Assembly (NCBI GenBank): GCA_013339765.2
Contig: CM023449.1
Location: forward strand, 226,979,712-227,043,711
Source: Haemaphysalis longicornis
Lineage: Eukaryota; Arthropoda; Arachnida; Ixodida; Ixodidae
Reading direction: 5' to 3'
Length of the DNA: 64,000 nucleotides
The translations under genes were made by a program, and so were the position numbers. Positions 55,573 to 64,000 of the stretch are shown one piece after another. Numbering within the stretch: position 1 is the stretch's first letter; every line of letters starts with the position of its first letter. The notes under the pieces are model-generated. The model was not told the origin of the DNA and made no database searches. It was given only the letters and a program-made list of their open reading frames with translations.

Positions 55573-56109
55573 ATTCTAGTCTGTTAAGTGTGAATTGGGT
55601 ATATAGGATGCAAGAGCGCAATTAAATAAAGTGAGAGCAAACAAAGAAATGGAATATCCACTCAGTTCTCCCGACCACTTTGTTTTACGGCTACTACTTT
55701 CGGAATCACAAAACAGATTTCACGCTTCTGACGCTCGCTGCATTTTTTCACTGAGCCACGCAATGAAATGGCAAGCTAGCGCTGCACCATGTAGACATAA
55801 CGGTGACGAAAACCAGCAGCATTTAATGAAAGTACACGCGTAGTGCGCATGCACGTACGCAAAAGCGCGGGGCACCGCTGCTGATGAGCCTGCAGTTCGC
55901 CCGACTCACAAACTTTTATGCACGATAATCGCCTATTCCGTTACTTCTTTTTTTTGATGCTGTTGAAACGTCCTTGTCTCCAAGTGTATCAGTTTGAACA
56001 AGAAGCTTTTACTTCAAATTTCATTTCATGCGGCCATTGATCGGTGAGCCTGCAAGTGGCGAAGTGCCGTCACCATCCCAGCACTTTTTGTTGACGCTGT
56101 AAACGTACC

Positions 56110-56430
56110 CCCACGGGACCCTACTCCATGCGATTTACGGCACCAAATACTCGTCTACTTGCAATTTCTGTCCAACGCCCTGTACACTGTACCACCAGAT
56201 TTGGGAGTGCCAGAAGACCCCAGGCTTTGCCCCAATGACCCCCCCCCCCTTCTACAAGCAGTGGGCAAAACCGCCTGATTGAGCCCAGACCTTGGGATCC
56301 AGCGTGGGCTGGTGAAGGCCTGGACTGCCAGCCAAGCTCAGGGTATCCCGGAATAGGGAAGCCCCCCACCAAGCGGGTGCCCTAACATCTGCACCAGCTT
56401 GACAGATTTATTCATCATCATCATTAACGC
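56110..56430 (+). mobile_element. LINE 3' end fragment 2
   Basis: Plus-strand frame CNFCPTPCTLYHQIWECQKTPGFAP, then stops and a tail rich in ATC repeats (TTCATCATCATCATTAA at about 56411). The zinc motif matches fragment 1, so two related LINE tails lie in opposite orientations 7.5 kb apart. Confidence 0.7.
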
Positions 56431-56439
56431 TCCAAAGCT

Positions 56440-56829
56440 TTTTTTCTAAAGCCAAGTTCATCGCCGGAAGAGATCGGACGCGTCGGGGATGGGCTGGTGA
56501 CCGTGTCGCAAAACAATCGGGAGTGTCGAAATTTTGCAGTGCCCCCTGGGCAGCGCAGGAGCCCTATAAGAATGAGAAAGTGACTGTGTTGTCCGTAACC
56601 GTGCTATCTCCAGGTGTCACGATGATTCAGTTCACAGTCGAGCTCCCAAAGGATAAAGCGCAGAGGGAATGGGATGTCGAGCTGCATGCTGCAATTGTTT
56701 ATTGCAGGAAGCCGAAAGGCTTCAACAAGCCATCGTAAATGCATGTTTGCCCTCTGAGTGACTTGTAGAATAGGCTCTCTGGCTTTGCGAAACTGAAGTG
56801 GCTTGGTGCGTCATTCTCTATGTTTGCAG
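56440..56829 (+). other. Short stretch before conserved acceptor, copy D
   Basis: Contains a 71-codon frame (56523-56738) with no recognisable family. 56785-56829 matches the sequence before the acceptors at 11416 and 29340 (AAACTGAAGTGGCTTGG). Confidence 0.4.
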
Positions 56830-57220
56830 GCATCAGTGTCATCTGCAAGACCCTGCTCTGCTGAGACGAAAGGACAGGGCTAGAGAGGCCCAACATCTGC
56901 AACCGACATGCTCATGATCTTCGAGTTCATTTCGCATGACCTAGCAATCAAATCGTCTCCTCCCCATAGTCATCTCGACTTTTACCAAGTGTCTGAGCTT
57001 AGCCATACTATTTGCGAATGAGGGCTGTATCGACCGTTCAACACAGACAATAGGCCATGCTTGAAATGTAGTTTAGTGGTTACAATTGACGGTTGCCTAG
57101 CATATTTTGTTAGGACTTTGTATGTTGCATGTGTCATTGCTGCCATCATCATTAGTTGAGCTTGTTGTTCATTTGTTACGAACTGCTCTTGTTTCCTGTT
57201 GCTGGTCGTCCTTGTTCAAA
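56830..57220 (+). other. Conserved block with candidate second-exon acceptor, copy D
   Basis: TATGTTTGCAG|GCATCAGT (boundary 56829/56830). From the phase-1 junction a stop comes after 10 codons. Similarity to copies A-C includes ATCTTCGAGTTCATTT, TCAAATCGTC and TTGTTCATTTGTTACGAACTGCT. Confidence 0.5.
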
Positions 57221-59121
57221 GACATGAAAAGTCACCACTCATAGCAAAGTCGTGTTGTTTCGCTCACTGAATGTTTCTAGTTTACTCTTAAAATTCTATG
57301 TACAGTAATTACCAACCAAGAAACTCAATGACCACAAATATTTTAGTTTCATAAATGAAACGCCTGAAATGAGTAAAGGTAGCAAAGTGGTCTTTTGTAG
57401 CTACCCCCCAGACGCAGTGTTGTCATTGCTGTAAACAGTTGTTTCCTACACCATTTACAAGATCCATCAGTTATGCTGTTTCCACCTCCATATATTCACG
57501 TTATGCAGCCTCTGCATCATTAATGCCATGAATGATAGTCAATGAACTTCAGCCAGCTTGCTTCTTTAAAGGACATTTGAACGGCAACATGTAGAAATGT
57601 ATGGCTGCTGAAGCGAGCACTCTTGAAGTAAATTTGTGGGTTCATCTAGCTTTGTCCAGTATAATGCAATTTGTCACATGTTTAGGAAACCTGAGGTCTC
57701 GCACTGGTCTGGTTTATGGAAGTGCCAGCTGTTATGTTTGGAACGTGCCACTCTTCCATGCCTGACATGCATGTATGTGCACATAAAACTGAAAAAAGAC
57801 ATATATTTAAGTTTACTGTGGAATGGTCTGGTTCAAAAATGACATCAGGCACCTGCATTCCCTTTGAGTGTCCCATGTAGGTTATTGTCTGTTGTTCCCA
57901 TGACAACTGTATACACTTATTTTGCTAGGAAGATTGCATGCTCTTGAAAGCAGTCTCTTTTGCAACACCAAAGAAACTGTGCCTACACGCTACTGTGCGA
58001 AAGTGTGTGCAACAATGTGTGAAAGATGGCAGTGTGCCCCAGTTAATGTATGCCTGTATAATTCAAATATAGATCACCCCCAAGTAGGCCTTTTGTCATT
58101 GCTAGGAGCCACACGAAGGTAAACGATTATCGTCTGGACATGACGGGCTGTGTTGTAATAACTTCATGCGGGCCACTCTTAGTTGCTCGTGTGGGTCAAC
58201 TTTTTTGGTCATGACAGCAGTCTGACTTCTCTACTATCTGTGGTACCTTTGAGAAAAGCAGTCGACATATAACTGGATGAACATGGCACACATTTTTCAT
58301 GTTTTAAACATTTGTGGCAATGATCAAACTAGAATTGTGATCATTGGGCAAAAATGACTGTTCCAACTTCATTGTATTGCATGCTTTGCTCTTGAGAAGC
58401 AGCGCACACGGAGGCAACAGCTGTGCTTCTTTCTTGCTACTTGCTGTCATTCCACGCTATAGGATAACCTGATACATGGGCATGTTATCCTCGCCGAACT
58501 TGGTGAACACTGCCAAAATTCTAACTTTGGTGGAACTAGTAGAGCAGCCATGCTTCCCTCAGTTTTGTCACAACTGCTGTTTGTAAGTCTTTGAAAAACT
58601 TTTTTTTGTTTGAGAGGTATTTTACGCGGAAGTCGGGAGTAGAGGTTGAGACAGGAACATATCAATGAAGTGACGTGAACTTGCTTAGAAAGAGCCTGTT
58701 GAATTGAGTGTCTGCTTGGTGAGGTATGCATTTTGGGACACTAGTTGTGTGGCAAGAAAATGCGTAGAACTTTTGGAATTTTCGGGTCTCCAACTTGCAG
58801 CTTTCAGCACAAAGAGTGATATTGGAAAAATTTTATTGCGAGCGCTCAATGTACCATTCCTGAACGAACCACGATTTCTAGATTTTAAAAATACTCCCGA
58901 GTGAAAGACTGCCAAGCCAGTCTGAAAGAGGAAGGCTTGCCTGCATTGCTAGGCATCGCCCAGGCACGTTAGGTCTGAGGAAAGCGGCTTGGCTGGCTTA
59001 AGCAGAGACGCTCCCTCCTCTTTTGTGCTGGTCCTTTCCCCTGCGACCTTCTTCTGGTGCACCCCTACTGCGTTTGCCCAAGGAAAGGCCCTAAGTGTTT
59101 CCCTCTCTTTCCCTATTGCAG
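57221..59121 (+). repeat. Intron before finger exon e, tandem copy 1
   Basis: 57350-58420 matches 60980-62060 (AAACCTGAGGTC, TTTACTGTGGAA, GGCACCTGC, TTCCCATG, GGAAGATTG). 58390-58970 matches the intron before exon b. It ends in CCCTCTCTTTCCCTATTGCAG at 59121. No separate gene. Confidence 0.8.
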
Positions 59122-59525
59122 GTTCCTCTTCTCCCTCCCCAGGTGGTCACAGGGTGCAGCGTGGCCCTCAACTGAGCAGTCGCCTGCTGCACTGCCAACA
59201 GTGCAGGTACAGGACACTGAACCTGGGTGATCTGAACAGGCACTGGCGCAAGCACATGGGCGAGCGCCCCTTCCCATGCAGCCAATGCGGCAAGGCCTTC
59301 GTAAAGAACAGCGACCTGGCGAGGCACGTGCGCATCCACACAGGCGAGCGCCCCTACCAGTGCCACCTTTGCCCCAAGGCATTCGCCCTGAGGGCCACAC
59401 TGCTGGACCATGTGCGCACCCACACGGGGGAGAGGCCCTTCCAGTGCCGCTTCTGCCCCGAAACCTTCACATTCCGCCTCCAGCAGAAGTCACACGAGGA
59501 GAAAGAGCACAGCCACCGCCCGTAG
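59122..59525 (+). CDS. C2H2 zinc-finger terminal exon e (4 fingers)
   Basis: The exon starts with GT completing a phase-1 codon, then 133 codons to TAG at 59523-59525. A Ser/Pro/Gly-rich linker (SSSPSPGGHRVQRGP) leads to fingers HCQQC…HWRKH, PCSQC…HVRIH, QCHLC…HVRTH and QCRFC…HEEKEH. All ligands are present, and linkers are MGERP/HTGERP. Contacts in fingers 2 and 3 are K/S/D/R and L/A/T/D. It is the first finger exon downstream of the intact first exon D on the same strand, with matching phase, so D plus e is the best-supported gene model in the window (about 181 residues if directly spliced). The upstream ATG at 58989 lies before the acceptor. Possible AATAAA at about 60491. Confidence 0.88.
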
Positions 59526-60979
59526 TGAAGCAGGAGGGGAAGGGCCCCGTGGGGTGTGTTCGCAGACACTTGCTCCTCCAACGAGGTCAGAGGGAAGTGA
59601 GCCCTTTTTTGCCGGTCGTTACAGAGAAGGGTTGTGCAGCACACCGAAGGGGGATCACAGGAAGACAGCCTGTTTCGTCTTACTACGGCACCTGACTCCA
59701 AAGTGAAGATTTCCACATTTGTCATCACATCGTTGCCTCACCAGCCAGGTGGCCATGCACTGGTCCATGCTAGTGCGGGAAGTGTGATTGTGGGTTGGAA
59801 CTGTGGCAGACAGCGGCACCCTGTGTTGGTCATAAGTGTCTCATGACGGGGGCTGGCCCTCTAGGGCTGATTGCCTACTTGAACACACCACTACTGCTCC
59901 TGCACAATCAATTGAGCAATAATATGGGAGTTGTGATGAGTCACCAGTCTATACAGCACCTTGCTCCGACTGAAGATTTCCACGTTTGTCATCACATCGT
60001 GGCCTCACCAGCCAGGTGGCCATGCACTGGTCCATGCCAGTGCGGGAGTGTGATTGTGGGTGGGAACTGTGGCAGACAGTGGCATCGTGTGTCCTTCACA
60101 AGCATGTCAGGATGGCGGCTGGCCCACTAGCGCTGAGTGCCAACTTGAACAGGTGCTTCCTTTCTGCAGAAAGAAACGAGCAAGGTGGTGGAAATTGTGA
60201 TAAGTCGAGAATCATACGCATATAAGTATGTCACTGTATGCGTATGTCACTCGTGTAATTTCCCTCTGGACCTTCTGTCGGTAAGCAGCAGCTGGCGTCC
60301 AGTACTTGTTCTTTGTGCTGCTTGTACAGATACTTTTAAGGGGCAGCTACACAGACTCAGAGTGAGGGAACTCGATAGACATGATCCCATTGTGATGGGG
60401 CCTTCTGTTGGTAAACAGCAGCTGATGTTCACTCCTGGCTGTGCGCAACTTGTAAAGATAATTTTGAAGGGCAGCTAGAAACATTGAGGAATAAAGAAGT
60501 GACGAGACAAACTGGCGACCAACTACCCACTGAAGTTTGTTCCCAGCCTTTCGCAAATGAATCGGACAAGCCAGTGCTAGCCATAATGAAAAAGAAAAAG
60601 AGAGAAGGGGCGCTAAGTGCATGCTAAAAAATACCAAGCACTTGCTGTAGGGATAAAAAAAAGTCATGTTCTCCCCCCACCCTTTTTCGATATGGTTTGA
60701 TTCCATTTCCTTGACACATTTGGCAAATGGCAAAAATACACATCAGGGGCAGTTGGCATCATTGTGTGCCTGCATAGTGGTAGTGAGCAGTATTGTTTGC
60801 TGAGGCAGCCTTAGCCTTGCATACACCTGTCCCTGATTGGCCCTTCTAAGAGACAGCATATTGTATCAAGACATGCTAAGCTGCCACTCATCTCTGAGTC
60901 TTGTTTTTCAATCCCTTGGTTTTTCTTGTTGACCCTTGTATTTTTTTGTATAATGCATTTACAAGAACCTTAATGGCCG
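59526..60979 (+). repeat. 3' region of exon e with a 267-bp tandem duplication
   Basis: About 59703-59905 and 59970-60160 are direct copies, 267 bp apart: TGAAGATTTCCAC, GTCATCACATCGT, CCTCACCAGCCAGGTGGCCATGCACTGGTCCATGC, GAACTGTGGCAGACAG. Matches to the 3' flanks of exons a and b continue to about 60580. No gene. Confidence 0.85.
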
Positions 60980-63341
60980 CTAGTGTTTGTTTTTTTCCTT
61001 TCATAAATATTGCCTGAACAGAGTTAAGGGGGCAGAAGAGGGCCTCTTTGTAGCTGCATGTTAAGATACAGTGTCATCGTTGCTCAGTTTCCACCCCCCC
61101 CCTTTAAGTCCTCCATTTCCACCTTCATATCTTCATGTTATGCGATATCTGTGTCATATATGCGATGAGTTAAATGAATTTTTAACTGCAGCTGGCTTTC
61201 TTCTCAAAAGACACCTGAACTGTGTTGTTGCCTAATGCAGAAATGTGCAGGTCCTGAAGGCAGCACTTAATGCAGAGTTTGATGCAGGTTCTATTAGCAT
61301 AAAAACGATTTGTTGGGTTTTTTCTAGTAAACCTGAGGTCGTGCACTGTTCTGGTTTGTGGAAGTGTGAGCTGTCACGTTAGAAGCCGGCCAAGTATCTG
61401 TGTCTGACATCCATGGACAAGCACACACCATAAAAATAGCCACGTTAAAGTTTACTGTGGAACGAGCTGGTTTAAAACGACACCTGGCACCTGCTTTCTC
61501 CTGATTTTCCCATGTGGCTTATCATGTGTTGTTCCATTGGTAATTATATAAACTTACTTCATCTGGAAGATTGGCTGCTGCCGAAAGCTATAGTTTTTGC
61601 AAGGACGGTTCTTAACCATGTGCCACCTGAAGAATATATTCCTATTTTTTTCGAATGTACCTTGGCCGCCTGCTCCTTGTGTGGAGCCACATGAGGGCGA
61701 GAAATACCAACTGGACATGCCAGGTTTGATAACTTCATGTGGGCGTCCTTTGGTTGCGACTATGGGTCGACTTTTTTCGCTCATCATTGGAGGCTTAACT
61801 CTTGCATTGGGTGGTATTTTCCACAAAAGCAGTCAGGTCAACCTTTAAACATGCATATGGTATTTTTATTCAGGTTTTAAACTGTTGGGTCAGTATCAAA
61901 CCATAATTTTATACATGGTGCAAACATGTTGCTTTGCTTGTTTTTGCCTGTTTTTTATATTGCCGTTGAAGTATTTATTGCCTCTTGTAACAGGCAACTC
62001 TGTGTTAGCATTAAAGAACCGTAACTGTTTCAGTCTAATGCTACCGCATGCTTTGCTGTTATGAAGCAGTGCACAGGAAGACGACAGCTGTTTTCCCTTT
62101 CCTTCCACTCACTGTCATCTCAGGCTGTAGGATGACCTGATAGCTGTGCACAGTGCATGTTATCTACATGGAACATGGGCAACTTTGCTGAGGCACTCAG
62201 CCTAGCCATAGCATTACAGTGGCTGTGTTTTGTTCTGTTGCAGCATACATTTGGTTTTAAGTCTTTACAACTGGCTCTGTTTTGTTTAATCAGGTGTGTG
62301 TGCGTGAAAGACTGGCATGCGGTTTGTGGGAGGAACAGCTACGACAAGGTGTCTTAAACAGGGCTGGATGTATTCAGCATTCTTTTGGTCGGAGATGCTT
62401 TCGTGGCCGCAGCAGTGTGGGCTGAAAATACCGAGAATTATTAATTTTTGGGCGGGCATGAGCTTAGTAACTGTCAAGGCAAAGCATGGCGATATTTCAT
62501 TTTGAGATAGGTTAAAGCCAGGCTATTCCCATGCACTTCCGGACATTGAGGAAATGTGTTGATGTGCTGTGCTTCATTCTTAAACTGACCTGAAGGATAC
62601 CACGCCACCTTTATTTATGAAGGCAGTCTATAGAATCGAGTTTTGAGAGCAATCATAAGCAAACATCGTGGGCCTTTCACAAACTTTGGCACTGAGGCTC
62701 GCAGACAGGCTGTGCATTAAACCCATGATTCTAAGAATTCCCGAGGGTACTCAGTCCAAACAGCAGAGCACCTTTAGCAGTTGCTCACAACAGAGGGCGC
62801 ATTCGAAGTGAACTGGCAAATGGCACTGCGTGTCCACACAGGGGAAGGGAATCTTGCCAAAGTGTGTTGCCAGGTGAGATTGCTTTAGTGCGAAAGCACT
62901 AGATGTGCCATTCCTGAGCAGGCTGTGAGACTGAAGCCTGTGAAGCCTCTTGATTGACATACTGCTGAGCCATCGAAAAAGGGCAGGGCCCGTTTTGTGG
63001 CACGTGCACAGCCACTAGCCTGTTCCCAATGAAAACGCGCCCTCGTCCTTCGCGCTTGTTTTTCCTGACCATGGTGGCTGCTTTTCTGATGGAGGTGAAA
63101 AGCAAAAACGCCCACGTCTACGAGATTTCGGCGCATGTTAAACATCTGCTGGTGGTCAAAATTAATCTGGCGTCCTCTATGGCGCGACTCATTGCCTGCG
63201 TTGCATCGGCTTGTTAAACCCTACAATCATTCAATCAGTCGCGTTTGTTTTTAGTTTCCACTTCTAACTCGCTGTTGATGCCCTGCCACCACATGTCCCG
63301 GGGTATGGTCTATCAGTGCTTCCCTCTCTCCCCCCATGCAG
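60980..63341 (+). repeat. Intron before finger exon f, tandem copy 2
   Basis: 60980-62060 repeats 57350-58420. 62040-62930 is the inverse partner of 25390-24480. A partial SINE lies at 63074-63238. It ends CCCTCTCTCCCCCCATGCAG at 63341. Confidence 0.8.
63074..63238 (+). mobile_element. tRNA-derived SINE, copy 3 (5' truncated, diverged)
   Basis: It matches the SINE body from GCTTTTCTGATGGAGG through ATTAAT.TGG..TCCTC and TTGCCTGCGTTGC to TTAAACCCTACAATC and a degenerate AATC tail. The tRNA-like head with the A and B boxes is missing. Confidence 0.8.
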
Positions 63342-63845
63342 GTCCTTCGTGCTGTTCTGCCTCCTCCGCAGGGTGACCTCAGGGAGCAGCATGGCCCACC
63401 TGCGGGTCGTCATCTGCTGCACTGTCCGCAGTGCAGCTTTATGACATTGCATCCAAGCCTGCTGAAGAGGCACCAGCGCAGACATACGGGCGATTGCACC
63501 CACCAATGCAGCCACTGCGGCAAGGCGTTTGTGCGGAAAAGCCACCTGGTCGACCACCTTCGCGTGCACACGGGCGAGCGCCCCTTCCAGTGCAGCCACT
63601 GCGGAAAGGCCTTTGTGCGGAAGGGTCACCTGGATGTCCACCTGCGTATCCACACGGGCGAGCGCCCCCACCAGTGCCACCTGTGCCCGAGCGCCTTTGC
63701 CAAGAAGAACACACTGGACAGGCACGTGCGCATCCACAGGGGTGAGAAGCCCTTCCGCTGCCGCTTCTGCCCCACAGCCTTCACATACCGCCTTGAGAAG
63801 AAGGCACACGAGGAGAGGGAGCACTGCAACCGTGCGTGTGTGTGA
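63342..63845 (+). CDS. C2H2 zinc-finger terminal exon f (5 fingers)
   Basis: After a pyrimidine tract and CAG (63339-63341) the frame runs 167 codons to TGA at 63843-63845, with no leading partial codon (phase 0). In the phase-1 frame of its paralogues it meets an early stop. Another CAG at 63369-63371 is also phase 0. Five fingers: HCPQC…HQRRH, QCSHC…HLRVH, QCSHC…HLRIH, QCHLC…HVRIH and RCRFC…HEEREH. All ligands are present. Contacts of fingers 2-4: R/S/H/D, R/G/H/V, K/N/T/R. Fingers 2 and 3 are near duplicates, so the array grew by finger duplication. It is the tandem duplicate of exon e and sister of broken exon c. An ATG at 63336 overlaps the acceptor and is unlikely to be the true start. 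Confidence 0.83.
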   Translation, partial: VLRAVLPPPQGDLREQHGPPAGRHLLHCPQCSFMTLHPSLLKRHQRRHTGDCTHQCSHCGKAFVRKSHLVDHLRVHTGERPFQCSHCGKAFVRKGHLDVHLRIHTGERPHQCHLCPSAFAKKNTLDRHVRIHRGEKPFRCRFCPTAFTYRLEKKAHEEREHCNRACV

Positions 63846-64000
63846 ACACTTGGCCAATGTGACTGGAGGGGAGCGAGGGGACTGTGGCAACTGTTATGAT
63901 GCAAGCGATGTAGCCAACATGCGGGGAGCTTGGAGGTGCATAAAGAGGGCCCATTATTTTTAATTTTATCGAGAGATGAAACTTGCCTCTGTGAAAATTT
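63846..64000 (+). other. 3' region of exon f
   Basis: 155 bases of likely 3' UTR, cut by the window edge. No polyadenylation signal is seen. Confidence 0.5.

Noticed and set aside
56523..56738. 71-codon frame as an alternative exon
   Set aside because: No counterpart in the duplicated blocks at 5, 11 or 29 kb and no recognisable motif.
15765..63845. Finger exons as processed retrocopies
   Set aside because: Acceptors, phases and kilobases of intron-like flank are shared among copies, which retrocopies would lack.

Overview
This is a repeat-rich eukaryotic nuclear window with no bacterial or organellar features. The tRNA-derived SINE, several kinds of retroelement, DNA transposons with diagnostic target-site duplications, and single C2H2 exons separated by kilobases of repeats suggest an arthropod. 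An ixodid tick is my best guess, by inference only; no database search was possible.

The host content is a cluster of duplicated two-part C2H2 zinc-finger genes. Part one is a 142-nt first coding exon (47 codons plus one base, phase-1 donor). It is intact at 6380-6239 (-) and 44425-44566 (+), decayed at about 7130-7276 (+), and split into two halves at 43617-43535 and 30020-29934 (-). Part two is a terminal zinc-finger exon behind a pyrimidine-rich acceptor: 15765-16153 (+), 18808-19124 (+), 24279-23968 (-, broken), 28140-27824 (-), 59122-59525 (+) and 63342-63845 (+). Four of the six begin with two bases completing a phase-1 glycine codon, matching the first-exon donor. First exons occur as two head-to-head pairs, at 6.2-7.3 kb and 43.5-44.6 kb, each around a symmetrical promoter-like interval with inverted copies of a GGCGCCGCCAT motif. 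Flanking noncoding DNA is duplicated as well, so this is a segmentally duplicated, partly inverted locus.

Layout: 0-3.7 kb, decayed Ty3/Gypsy pol with a small element inserted in its RT; 3.7-4.9 kb, BEL/Pao 5' end (-); 4.9-5.2 kb, hAT-like MITE; 5.2-7.3 kb, first divergent pair; 7.28-10.87 kb, LINE in the next intron with a Tc1/mariner MITE nested in it; 10.9-21 kb, intron remnants, finger exons a and b, a 741-bp mariner-like element and a 140-bp tandem repeat; 21.1-21.8 kb, hAT; 24-30 kb, minus-strand exons c (broken) and d with a TTAA-type MITE; 30.02-43.53 kb, a five-level transposon nest splitting a first exon; 43.5-44.6 kb, second divergent pair; 45.3-46.9 kb, TTAA element carrying a tRNA-like sequence; 47-56.5 kb, LINE tails, a THAP-type exon remnant with an inverted duplication, and a SINE; 56.8-63.8 kb, tandemly duplicated finger exons e and f.

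The most interesting system is the zinc-finger cluster. Terminal finger exons keep open frames and zinc ligands but differ at the DNA-contact positions, while several of their nearest first exons are broken. Either undetected first exons exist, or the cluster shares first exons by alternative or trans-splicing. This is inference and needs transcript data.
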